From: Orbilia blumenaviensis
Lineage: Eukaryota > Ascomycota > Orbiliomycetes > Orbiliales > Orbiliaceae
Direction of reading: 5' to 3'
Assembly (NCBI GenBank): GCA_036872755.1
Contig: JAVHNS010000006.1
Span: 2,294,001 to 2,358,000 of the forward strand
DNA: 64,000 nucleotides
Shown here: piece by piece, positions 34,701 through 48,350 of the stretch
Numbering within the stretch: the first letter of the stretch is position 1
Layout: every line of letters begins with the position of its first letter
Made by a program: the position numbers and the translations under genes
The notes under the pieces: model-generated
The model's database searches: none
What the model saw: the letters and a program-made list of their open reading frames with translations, nothing else
What the model was told of the DNA's origin: nothing

Positions 34701-37480
34701 AATAGAGAGTATGATGTGTTGTTATTATGATATATAATTGATTATTAATTATATAAATATAGATTTATATATATAATATTAAATTTATATCATTATATAT
34801 TATTAATATTATTTTTAAATTATTAGAAAATTTTTTATATTATATATTATTATACATCCTAAATTTTAATATTATTTTATTACAATGATCAATTCAAAAC
34901 ATATTTAATTTTTAAAATTTATTCCATCTAATAAAATAAACTTTATTATATTAAAAAAATTTTATTTTGAAAGTAAATTTTAATCTTAAAAACAAATTTT
35001 TATTTTAGAAATAGATTTTTATTTTATAAACAATTTTTTATCTTATAAAGAAATTTTTATCTTATAAATAAATTTTTATCTTATAAAGAAATTTCTATTT
35101 TATAAAATATTATTTATTAAAAAAAATTAAATATTAATATAAAATTAACTTAAAAAATAATATAATAATTTTAAAAATTTAAAATAAATTAATTTTTTTT
35201 TAAATATTTAAAATCCCCAATTCTATCAATATATATTTTAAAAATTAAAAAAAATATATATAAAATTACAACATTATTTTATTATATTATTATTATAATT
35301 ATTATAAAAATAAAAATTTTAAATTTTAAATAAAAAATTTTTATATTAATTTAATAAATAAAAAAGATTTATATTAACTTTTATTAATTTATAAAAATTT
35401 AGTAAGTTTCTTATTGGTTTGAGTTAATTTATTATTAAATTTTATAAGTTTCATATTAATTTTTTTAATATTAGTGGTTTTTATTAACTTGATACTATTT
35501 TTTTTGATTATTAATATTAAAATATTTTTAAGATTTAATTTTTTTTAAAAATTTCAAAATTTCTAACTTGTATTTAATTAATATTAATGTTAATGTTATA
35601 ATATTATTTTAAGATGTTAATCAACAATCATTTTAAAATTTAAAAAATAATATATATTAATTTAAAATAATATTATATTAATTTAAATTATAATAAATAA
35701 AAATATGATTTTTATATTAATTATGATAATAAATTTATTTATTAAATTAAAAACTATTTTATTAAAAAATTGAGAATAAATAAAAATAAAATGAAATAAA
35801 TAAAAAAAAAAAAAAAAGAGAAAAATTAATAAAAAATAAATATAATTATAAATAATAAATTAAAAAAATTAAAAAGTTTTTTATTATAAATCAAACTAAA
35901 TTTACTTCAAATAAAAAGTAATATTAAATATTAATTTTAAAGTTTATATAAAATTTAAAATAAATACTTAGTATAATAATTATAATATTTAAAAAAAATT
36001 TATAATAAATAATTAATAAATTATTAATTTTAATATTTTTAATATTTATATATTAAATAAATTTAAAATTAAAATAATAAATAAATAACTTACTTATATT
36101 TTTAAAATCAATATAATTAATATTTAATTAATATTTAAATTATTAATTTTTAAAATTTTTAGAAAATTATTTTTTATTTATATTTTTATTAAATATGATT
36201 ATAAAATAGAAATTAATTAAAAAATCAAAAATTTAACAATATTTATTAATATCAATGTAAAAGTTATATTAGTTAATATTTTTAATCATAAATATTTATT
36301 AAATAAAAATTTGATATAAAAATTGATGTTTTTAATTTAAATTTAATAAAAAAAGTAAATTTAAATTAAAAATTAAAATAAAATTAAATAAAAATATTAA
36401 ATTTTTTATAAAATAGTATAATAAATTTAAGTATATTTTATATTATATTTAATAAAAATTAATAAAAAAGTTAAAATTAGGTTAGTTTTGTAAAAAAAAA
36501 TATTTATTTATTAAATTTATATATAAATTAAAAAAGAAAAAATTTTAATTATAATAATATATAATTTAGATATAAGATATTTTAGACAAGATTTATAATA
36601 ATTTATTAAATAAATTATTGTTAATAGAAAAAAATAAAAATCATTTTGTTATTTTTATAAATAATGATTTTAAATAAATAAAAATATAAATAATAATTTC
36701 AAATTATTTATTACTAAAATGAAAAAATAAAATTGATATAGGAAATTGTATAAGGCCTTTAACTTTTATTTAAATAATGAAATAAAAAAGTACAATAATT
36801 AAAGATTTTTAAATTTTTCATTATAATATAAAATTAAATTTAAATACTTTTTATTATGGTATTAAAATTTAAATAATGTAGTTGAAAAATAAATAAAATT
36901 ATTAATTTTTATAGTTATAACATTATTATATAAGTTAGATTTATTAATATTTTTTTTAAAAAAACTATAATTATAATTAAATAATCATGATAAAAAATTA
37001 TTATAAAACTTAAATAATAAAAAATTATTATAAGCTGTTTAATTATCTTACTTAATATTGAATATTTAAAGAAAAGAAATATAATAAATTTATTATATAT
37101 ATTAATTCATATTTATTTATGAATTATATAAAAAATGATAAAATTATTTAATTTATAAAAAAAAATGTAAATTTAAATTTAATTAAAATATACTATTTAA
37201 TTAAGGGAATTTATCAGGGGACCTTTAGTTTAGCGACGGGGACCCCCATTATTGATCTACCTGTTAACACAAAATCTATATGTTTGTAAGCTGTAACTAG
37301 AGTTTTTTATCTTCAATGAGATTATCTATCTCCATTTTATTATTAATTTTATTGTTATTTATTATTCTAATTACATCTAAATTACATTATTACTTATCAA
37401 TACAATATCTTTTAAATTTCCAAAATTTAATAAATTGAATACCTTAAAAATTGCTATTATTTATTATTTTTAATAAACAT
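34701..37480. other. AT-rich stretch without recognisable feature
   Basis: Degenerate A/T sequence. The only island is 37206-37262, containing CAGGGGACC and ACGGGGACCCCC words, which may be the end of an unidentified transposon. No genes. Confidence 0.5.
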
Positions 37481-37810
37481 GCCCGACTGCGTTGCAGGAG
37501 GGTTAAAGTTGAACCAGCGCGCGAGGGCGCGATCCATACCAAATCTGGCAAAAAGTACTAGTATGTTGTTTTTGGCTGACTTAAAAAAGAATTTTTTTTC
37601 CATACAAATTTGTATGGGATTTTGAAAGTTTTGGTAAAAGAAATGGTCTTGGCATTCTTATAGTCTTGTCAAAATTAAGGTCTATTAATTTTATTTATAA
37701 AATCTCAATTTTTTATGAGAAAATATGCACTATTATTATTTTTGCGTGTAATTTGAATTAATACTAAAGATGTTGCAGTCAGGTTTAAGTGCTGTGCAGT
37801 AGCCTCCTAG
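37481..37810 (+). mobile_element. Helentron-like element, copy A (short form, 330 bp)
   Basis: Starts GCCCGACTGCGTTGCAGGAG after a T and ends TGCAGTAGCCTCCTAG before a T. The 5' GCCCGACTGC is inverted near the 3' end (here GCAGTCAGG, mutated) but 27 bases inside the terminus. It shares the 5' block AGGGTTAAAGTTGAACCAGC and the internal palindrome CCATACAAATTTGTATGG with other copies. No coding capacity. Confidence 0.72.
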
Positions 37811-38775
37811 TTTAAATATAGATACTATCATTAAAAAAACTAATTATAATAATAAAAAAGATAAAATTAATTTTTACGACAACAAATAAAAAGACTTTAT
37901 AAAATCCAATAAACCAAAAAATCATCAACCTATTTTTTCATACAAATTCTGCCACATTGTTAGCAGGCATTGTAATTATTTATTTACTTTATCATTAAAA
38001 CATTTTAATAATAAAAAATAATTATTAATTATTATTTTTTTAAACTATAATTATGAATTAATTCCAAAACAATAAAAGCTTATTTAAAGTATCGTATAAT
38101 TAAAAAACAAAAATCTTTTCATAAATTTCCAAAATAATAATTTTAAATTTTAACATTAATTTATTATAATAAAATTTAAAAATAGTAATTATAATAAGAA
38201 ATATTTATAATATTAATTAATAAAAAAAATTCTTTAAAATAAATAATTAACTAATTATAAATAATATAATTAATTATTTTAAATATTTTAAAATAAAAGT
38301 TTATAATAAATATATTATATATTTATTTTTCATTTATTTAAATTTTATTAAATTAATCTAATTTTATTATATTATTTTTATTGTATATAATTAATGTAAT
38401 TTTTTTAGTATTATTGTATTTTACATAAACTAACCCTATTATATTTAAATATTAAAAATTTGAAGATTTTTATTATATGTTTTTTAAAAAAGAATTTTAA
38501 AAAGTTTTATTACTTATAAAGGTTAAATAAAAAGTAATTGATAAAAATTATAAAATCGTAAATTATATCCATTATTAATAACTTTTATATAAATTTTAAT
38601 CAATAAGTTATAAAATTTTGTTATTTAAATAATATTAACATATCTAAAAATAAATATAATTATATAATTCTTAAAAAATAACTAAATTTTACTATTTACA
38701 ATATTTTAATTTTTATTAAATAAATAATCAATCTTCTATTTTAATAATTCTATGAATATAATATTAAAATAAAAC
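37811..38775. other. AT-rich stretch without recognisable feature
   Basis: Degenerate A/T sequence between Helentron-like copy A and the first LTR element. Confidence 0.5.
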
Positions 38776-38780
38776 AAACA

Positions 38781-39110
38781 TGTAAGGTTATATATGTGAG
38801 AGTGTGCGTGTCACGACGGTTGAGAATATGACCTTAGTTATGGTTATAGATTAAAAGATAAGGAATTATATATATGACTGTTATCTATGTTTTATATATT
38901 AAAGGATATACGTATTATAATATTAGATTATAATTTTTTATTATTTTTAAATTAAAAAAATTAAATTAATGTTGGTTTAAAGATTAAAATTATTTAAATA
39001 AATTTTTAAGTGAATTATCATATATTTGTGTTATTTGAGTTAAATAATTCTAATTATTATGTTAATTTTATTATATTTTGTATATTATTATGTAAATGTG
39101 TAGTTTAACA
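38781..39110 (+). repeat. 5' LTR of copy 1
   Basis: 330 bp. The first about 110 bases keep balanced composition (TGTGAGAGTGTGCGTGTCAC), while the 3' end is converted: 39081-39110 corresponds base for base to 45812-45841 with only C-to-T and G-to-A differences. Confidence 0.88.
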
Positions 39111-42100
39111 TTATTTTTTTTTTAATAATTTTTGAAATTTGTTTATTAAAAATTAAATAAAATTTTGTTGTTGTAACTTATATTGAAATTATAGTTTTTT
39201 TATATAATTTAAAAAATGTTTTAAAAAATTAATTTTAAACTCCAATTTATTAATATTATTATATTACTATAATTTTATATAAATATTTTGAAGGTTTTAA
39301 ACTTAACTACTAAATTTAAGTATATAAAAATAATATATAATAAAAATAATATACTAATTATAAATTTAAAATAAAATTTTATATATATTAAAAATTCTAT
39401 TTATATATTATAATTTTATAAAAAATTATATATTATAAAATTATATAAAAAATTTTAAATTTATTTTATAATAATTTATAATATATTATATTTTAAAAAT
39501 TTTTAATATAATATAAATAATTAATTATATAAAATTAAATTTATTATATTATATATTAATTTATAAATTTATATTATTATAAAATTTATATTTTATAAAT
39601 TATAATTTTCAATAATTATACTTTATAATTCATAGTTTTAAAATTTGTATTTTATAATTTATAGTGTGAAAATATGATTATAAATTATATAAAATTTAAT
39701 TTTTAGAATTTTAAAAAAAAATTAAAATTTAACATATAATATTGTATTTTATATTTTTTCATTTTTTATTTTAAAATTTTTTAATAAATAATTTTTCTAA
39801 ATTAACAATTTTAAAATATTTTAAAATTTTTAAATTAATAATTTATAATTTTTTTTTTTTTTGTTTTATTTTACTTTATAAAATATATATCAATTTTTTT
39901 TTACTTTGTTTTACTTTTTTTTATTTAAAAAAATGGTTAATTAATTTAATATATATATTATTAATATTGTGGAAGTAGTTTATATTAATTTTGGTTTTTT
40001 ACTGTATATTACATATAATTAATATTAAATTACAGATTTTGTTTACTATTTTTCTTCTAATAATCATAATGCTTATTCTCATTATTAAAAAAAATAACTT
40101 AATATAACTTGGTTTTATCAATTTAAAAATATAAATTTTATAATTATTAACTTTATTATTTGATTTATTATGATTTACAGAAATTATTTTATTCGTCCAA
40201 TTATTCTAATTATAAAAATTCTTGTTAATATAATAATTTATTATAATTAATAAAAGATTGGTTTTTTTAAAATTATTTTAATTACTATAAATACCATATT
40301 AAATTACTTTAATAATATTTTTAATTTTAATATTTTTTTATAATAAATTGTAATTTTAAAATATTTATTATTTTAAAAAGGTTTTTTTATAATTTTTAAA
40401 CCAAATTTTTTAATTTTATATGTTACTACATTAAAAAACGTATTAAGTTTTTTTATTTTTTATAATTATAAGATTAGAAATTCTTTAATAATTATTAAAA
40501 ATAATAAAAAAAATAATAATAAAAATAATATTATAAAAAATAATAATAAAAATAATAATAAAAAAAATAAAAATAATAAAACTCCTACAAATAACAATAA
40601 TATAAAAAATAAAAAAAATAATAAAACTAATAAAAATAATAAAAAAAATAATAAAAATATTAATAATAATAAAAAATTTATTTTTTATTACTATAAAAAA
40701 CTTATAAATTATCACAATTCTTATTAAAAATTAAAAAAAAAAAAAATAAAAATAGAAAAATTTATAAATATAAAATTTCTAAAAAAAAAATTATTTTATT
40801 TAATTATATTTTAAATAAGTTTTTTATATATTATTATATTTATTTTTATTAATTTTTTTAATTTTTTATAAAAATTTTTATTTTATTTTTAATAATTTTA
40901 TTAAATTAACTTATTATAATTCTAAAATTTTAATAATAATTTTAAGTTTTTTTATAAATTATTATAATTTATAAAATCTTTTAAAATATTTTTTTAAAAT
41001 TTTTAATTTTAATCTTAGTATATAGTAAATATTTTTCAAACTTTTATAATATGTTTACTAGTAACTAACTTTTTTATTTAACCAAATAATATTTTATCTC
41101 AATATAGTTTTATACATTTTTTTTAAAAATTATTCTTTATTAATATTTTTTTTATTTTTTATTTTTTTTTTCCCTTTATTTTAATATATTATAATTTAAA
41201 AAATACTAAGTGAATTTTATTTATAATATATAACTTTAAAAATAATATATAAAAAATATTATATTATCTCATCTTTTTAAATAATATTAATTTATAAACA
41301 TATGTTTTAATACAAATTATAATTTTATATAATTTTAAGAATTTAATTTTAAATTTTACAAAAAATTACTTAATATTTATATTCTTACTAAAAAATATAA
41401 TTTTTTACCCTTATATTCTAATATTTTGTTTTACCTTAAATTACTATATTTAATTTAATTATTTTAAATTTATTTTATTTTTAATTTACAAGTTTAATAT
41501 AATAATTTTAATTTTTTAATATATTTTTTTATAATTAATATTTTATTTTTTATAAGGTGGTTTGTTTTGAATTATAAATGGTAACTATATTTAGTAAAAA
41601 ATAGGATTATTTTAATTATTATTTAATAAGTATTATTATATATAAATATTATAAATAAAAATAAATTGATTTAATTATTTTACTTATAATTATAATAATT
41701 TTTTATTAATTATTCTAAAATTTAATTAACCTTTTTTATCTAATTATTTATTTTAAAATAAAATATAATAAATTATTTTCTTATAATATTTGTTGTTTTA
41801 TAAAAATTTATAATAAATTTAAAAATAAAAATTTATTTTTGATTAAATACAAAATCATTTAAAAGATTGTTATAAATTAAATATTTTATATAAATTTATA
41901 TTAATTTTTTTATTTATGATTTATTATAAAATAATATAAAATATATAAATTTAATTAATTTATTTACTCAAATTATATTAAATTTTAAATTTATATTTTC
42001 TAATGTAAGATTTTACAATAAAAATAATTTAATAATAAAATTTATAAAAATATTATATTATAATATGTTTAATATTAGGAATAATAATAATTTTTTTTTC

Positions 42101-45100
42101 TTTAATTTTTTAATTATTTTATTTTATTAATAAATATTATATCCCACAATATATTTATAAATAAATTTAATATATTTTAAAAAATAATAATTTTTAAAAA
42201 ATAATTTTTATATTTTATGATAATTAAAATAATTTGTTAAAAAAATATTGTATACATAATATATTATATTTTTATATAATTTTAAAATATTAAATATATA
42301 TAATCTATTTTTAAATTATAATATATTATTTTTTTTTAATATATAATTTATTATATATATTATATTATCTCACTATATAACACTAATAATATATTTTATT
42401 TTCTTATTTTTGAGATATGTTTTCTTAATGTTATTAATATTTTATAAAAATTTAATAAATATTAGTACTAAAGTATTAAATAATTTATTATATATTATTA
42501 TAATTAGTTATTTTATTTTTAATAATGGAGATGGTAATAATTTATCATATTTTTTTATATATTTTATTTAATAAAATAATGTGTTTATTATTATATTATT
42601 TTTTTTTGGATGATATTGAATTATAAAATTATAATTTATTAATTTTTTAGATTATTTAATTTGTTTTATATTAAATTGTTTTAAAATTGTAAAATAAATT
42701 AAACTTTAATAATTACTATAAATAATAATTTAAAATTAAATTTTTTTTAAATATATTATTTAATATTATAATATTTTGATCATTATTAGTATTTTTTAAT
42801 TAAAAATTTTATAATTTTTTTTTATTTTTAATATTTTTTTATTTTAAAAATAAATAAAATATTAATAATTTTTTTTGTTTTACTACAAAAAGTAAATTTT
42901 AATTTTGAATTTAAAAATATTGATTTTGATTATAATATATTATTTTTAATTATAATATAATAATATTATTTTAATTGTAAATTTTTTTTTAATATATTTA
43001 AATATAATTTATTATTTTTTATTTTATTTTTATATTTTTTTTTTTAATAAAAATTTTATAATTAATTTTATTATAATACTATATTTTATAAAAAATTAAT
43101 AATAAAAATTTATAAAATTTAAAAAAAATTATAATTATTTTATATTTTAAAAAATTTTTTATTAATATATAATTTTTATTTTGTTTTTATTTATTAAAAT
43201 ATTGTAAATTAATATAATAAAATTTAAAAAATTTTTTTTTTTTTATAAAATTTATATTTTTTATTTTAATATATAATAATATTATTTTAAATTACTGTAA
43301 TATAATATATATATATTCTATATAAGATTTATAATTTTTAGAAAAAATTAAAATATTATTTAAATAAATAATAATGAAAATATTTAATAAATTATAAAAT
43401 AATATATTTAATAGCAATTAAAAAATTATTAATGTATTTATTAATTTAAATAATATTATTAAATATTTATAAAAATTATATTTTATTTTAAATATTATTT
43501 TTTATTTTTTTTTACTATAATATATATTAAATTATAAATTTTTTTTAAATTTAATTTAATAAATATTTTAATATTTTATAACTAATTAAAAAATTTATTT
43601 ATTAAAGATAATAAATATTGATTTTTTATTATTATATTATTAAATATTTAATAATTTATATAAAATTATAGTAAACTATTTTTTTTTTTATAAAAAAAAT
43701 AAATATTTTTATTAGTAAAAAAAATTTATAAATAAAATTTTTTAATTTTATTTTTTTTATATATAATTTTAATATTTTATTTTTAATTAAAAAAAATTTA
43801 TAAATTAATTTGAAAGAAAATATAATATTTTATATTAATAAAATTTTATAATTTTCGAATTAATATTTTAATAACTTATTTATTATTTTTTTTTTTTTTA
43901 AATTTATAAAATTAATATATTTTTTTAATATGTGCTATATTAATTTATTTTAAAAAGTAGTTTTTTTTAAAATTATTATTTTTATTAATATAAAGTTTTT
44001 TAATAAAAAGTTAAATTATTTTATTTTAATTAATTTTATAATAATAATATAAAGTTTTACAATTTATTATATTAAAAAATAGTTTGTATTTTAATTAATA
44101 TTTAGATTATTTTTGTATAATTATGTAAATTTTAATATAAAATTAAATAATTTAATTTTTATAATATTAAAAAAAATAGATTTTTTAAAATTGTTTATTT
44201 TTATTTTTAAATTTTTTGTTTTATATATAATACTATAATCTAGTAAAATATTATTTATTTTTTTAAATAAAATAATTTTATTTTTTTTTATTAAAAATAT
44301 ATTATAAGTATTTTATTATAAATTATATTGTTATAAAATTGTTAAATATATTATAATTTATTAATACTTTAATTTATATTATTTTATTATTTTATAATAA
44401 TATTATTTTTACTACCATTTAAAATATTTTTTTAATAGTTTTATTTTATATATTATAATTAATATAATATTGTATATAATATAAGTATTTTTTTTTTTAA
44501 ATAATAGAAATTTTATTATTTTTATTATTTTTTTGATTTTTTATATTACATATTATTATAGCACTATCTTATCATATAATTAGATTTTTTATATTTAAAA
44601 TAAAAATTATTTATTTTATAATATTTATATTTGTTAAAAAATAATTTTTTTTATTAAAAAACATTTATTTTTATAAAATTTAATTAATTTAATATTAATA
44701 TAATTTATTATAATATAATTTAAATTTATAAATTATAAAATAAATTATTTTAAATTTAATAATTTTTAATATATAAATTTTATAATTCTTTAATATAAAC
44801 TATTAATTATATAAGTTTTTATAGATTTTTAGATTTTTTTAATATATTATTAATTATAATAAAAATAATTTTTTAAATTTTTTTTTTAAAATTTTTATAA
44901 TAAAGAATATATAAAATATTTTTATATTATAAAAATAATTTAATTTATAATATATTAAAATAAATTATATAATTAATAATTTTATTTTTTTATTATATTT
45001 TTAAAATAATAAATTTAATTATTTTTTTTTTATTCAAATTTTTAAAATAAATTATAATAATTTACTTGAATATTTCCTATATTATTAATTTTAAAAAGAT

Positions 45101-45511
45101 TTTATTTATATTTATTAAAATTATTAAAAATTTAAATTATTTAACTATAATATTTTATAATTAATTAAAAATAAAATTAATTTTATATTTTTATTATTTT
45201 TAAATATTTAATAATTAAAATTAAAAAATAATTTTATTTAATAAATAAAAACTTATATCTTATTATAATTATTTATAAATTTATTTAATTTATTAATTAA
45301 TTTTATAAATTAAATAATTATAATTAAATTGTTATTTTTAGATTATAAAATAAATTACTATATTTTATTATTTTTTAAAAGTTTAAAATTTAAAAGTCCA
45401 AAATCTATTAAGTTTTATAAAATATTTTATATTAATTTATTTTTTTTAGTAAATATTACAAATACTTACAAAATATTTATAATAATAAATTAAAAAATAA
45501 TTTTTTTAATA

Positions 45512-45841
45512 TATAAAATTATATATATAAAAATATATATATTATAATAATTAAAAATATAATTTTAATTATAATTATAAATTAAAAAATAAAAAATTAT
45601 ATATATAACTATTATTTATATTTTATATATTAAAAAATATATATATTATAATATTAAATCATAACTTTTTATTACTTTTAAATTAAAAAAACTAAATTGA
45701 TATTAATTTAAAAACTGAAGTTACCCAAATAGATTTCCAGATAGGTCATTATATGTTTATGTTGCCTGGGCTGGGTAGCTCTAGTTATTATGTTAACCTT
45801 GTTGTATTTTGCGTATCACCGCGTGAGTGCGCGGCCTGACA
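45512..45841 (+). repeat. 3' LTR of copy 1
   Basis: 330 bp. The first about 200 bases are fully A/T-converted, while the last about 125 bases keep near-original sequence (CACCGCGTGAGTGCGCGGCC). The reverse polarity of preservation compared with the 5' LTR means the outer edges of the element are spared. Confidence 0.88.
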
Positions 45842-45846
45842 AAACA

Positions 45847-46741
45847 CATAACAATATAATTTATTTTTGTAATAATATAAGCTTAGTGCATATATATATA
45901 TATACCAATATATATATAAATTTGTGTCTATATAATTAATAATCAATCATATATATAAATAGTAATATATTATATTTTCTATTTATAAAGTAATACAAAC
46001 AAATCTAATTATAAATTTATTATATATATCTCTTATATCCCAATTTATTATGATAATTATAAATAATATAATATTTAAATATATAATTTATAAAATATAT
46101 AAATTAGTTAGTTTTATAATATAAACTTAAATTATATTAATAAAATTAAATAATTAACTTTTTTATTATAAAACTATTATTATTGTAAGATATAGTATTA
46201 AGTTATGTTTTTATAATTTTATAACTTTTTTAAAAAAATATAAAAAAATTTATAAATAATAAAAAACTTTATTAAATTTATTAAACCTTTAAACCTTAAT
46301 TTTAATAATTTTATATTTATATACATTTTATATATTACAAATTATAAAATATTAAATTATATATAAAAAAAATTTTTTAAAATTTTAATAATTAATATAA
46401 TTATAATATTATTAATATAAATTATATATATAAATTTTATATATTATAATTAATATTAATTATTTATATATTATAAAAATTATATATATTATATAAATTA
46501 TTATATAATTTTATATAGTTTATATTATAAATATTAATAATTATATTTATAAAATTATATAATTTTATTATTTTTGGTTTATATAATATAAATTTTGTAA
46601 ATATTATTTATAATTTTAAATTATATAATTTTATAATTAATATAATATATTTTAAATTTTTATAATATATATAAAAATAAATATTTAACTAATAATTTTT
46701 ACTTTTATATTTATAAATTTTTTTTTTTTTTTATTATTTTA
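45847..46741. other. AT-rich stretch without recognisable feature
   Basis: Degenerate A/T sequence between the first LTR element and the first terminal-inverted-repeat element. Confidence 0.5.
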
Positions 46742-46747
46742 TATTAA

Positions 46748-48350
46748 TACTCTTGAGACAAAGCTGGAGGTTGAACTAATAGACAACGGTTAGGTGGTTT
46801 GTTGCTAGTTTAGCCATTGTGAATCTATGGTTGTGATAACTGCTACATAGCAGATTTATTAATAGTTTTGTAATAGTTATTAAACCATAAATTAATAATA
46901 TAAAAACTATTTAAAAACTATATTAATAACTAATAGCAATCTATTAAAAAAACCATTTTTTTAATTGTTTTTTATTAGTTTAACAGTCATTTTACAATAA
47001 TTATACAATAATTTTAATTATTAATTTCTATTAGTTTTTGTTATTATAAAATTTTAGTTTTCTGACGGTTGCCGTTACGGTTTTTAAAATGGTTTTTTTT
47101 ATTATTTTTATTATTTTAATTATTTTAATTATTTTAATTATTTTAATTTTTTTAATTTTTTTAATTTTTTTAATTGTGAATTTTATTAGCTAGTCACATA
47201 ATCGTTTTTGGTAATAAAACTCTTTTTTTTTATTTAATTTCAATTTAATTTAGTTTTTACATACAAATTAATTATGTGACAAAAAATGATTTTGAAATTT
47301 ATTTTTAAAATTAATTTTAAATAATTTCTGATTTTACATTCAACTTCTCTTTTCATCTATTATCATTTTACCATTTTAATAGTTAGCTGTTTTTTTAGAT
47401 AACTATTTCTTTAGTTAATTATCTTTCTAGCTATTAATTGCTAAGTATTTTACTAACTACTTCACTAGTTGTTTTGCTAACTATCTTAGCTGCCATATTA
47501 ACTGCTGTGCTAACTACTGTACTAACTATTATGCTAATTACCAACTTATTAAGTATTTTATTAGCTGTTATACTAGTTATTTTGCTAACTACTATATTAA
47601 CTATTTTATTACTATTATATTAATTATTTTGCTAATTAATATATTTACAGTTATACTAACTATTAATTTATTAAATACTTTATTAATTACCTTACTAATT
47701 ATTTTATTAATTACTGTATTAACTACTATACTAACTACCATATTAACTACCATACTAGTTACCATATTAACTATTTCTTTAATTAACTATTTCACTAATT
47801 AACTACCTTATTAACTACTATTTTGTTAAATTTTTTACTTACTAATTACTTTATTAATTATTATATTAGTTACCATATTATATCTCACTAGCTATCATAC
47901 TATATCTTACTAATTATTATACTAACTGCTATACTAACTATTCTATTAACTATTTTACTAACTATTCTACTAATTGTTTTATTAATTATTCTACTAATTA
48001 TTCTACTAGCCATTTTATTAATTATTCTATTAAATAATTTACTAAATATTGTAAATTTTATGTTATAATCACCATAAATCAATAAAATTATTAAAACAAT
48101 CATATAACAACCATACAACAACAATCATAATAATAATCATAACAACAACTATAACAACAACCATAACAATAATTAATTTATTAATTTCTAACAATTATTT
48201 TATAATAAAATCCTAATTATTTAATTATTAAATGAAAATTATTAAGTCAGTTAATTTATATAACCCAACCATTGAAAACTGAAAAACGGTTTACTAATTT
48301 TCCAACCGTTGTTTGATAGTTGCTGTGGAATAGCCTTTTCCTCAAGAGTA
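46748..48350. mobile_element. TIR element with internal 12-bp minisatellite, copy F
   Basis: Ends are TACTCTTGAG and CTCAAGAGTA, a perfect 10-bp terminal inverted repeat that includes a flanking TA. Next to the ends lie blocks shared with copy G (ACAAAGCTGG; GACAACxGTTAGGTGGTTT; the closing TTTTCCTCAA). No transposase is visible, so it is non-autonomous or decayed. An 8-bp target duplication is not clear in this copy. Confidence 0.75.
47430..48060. repeat. 12-bp minisatellite inside copy F
   Basis: Diverged tandem units of the type CTAACTACTGTA / CTAATTATTTTA. The 12-base period gives meaningless four-residue Leu/Thr/Ile repeats in translation. Confidence 0.8.

Larger units (their letters stand above)
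38781..45841 (+). mobile_element. Complete but RIP-degenerated LTR retrotransposon, copy 1
   Basis: 7061 bp, bounded by 330-bp direct LTRs (38781-39110 and 45512-45841) that begin TGTAAGG and end CCTGACA in the least mutated copies. Flanked by a perfect 5-bp target duplication AAACA (38776-38780 and 45842-45846). The internal 6.4 kb is nearly pure A/T and no gag or pol reading survives, so the superfamily cannot be told; length and duplication size fit Ty3 or Ty1 types. Confidence 0.9.
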
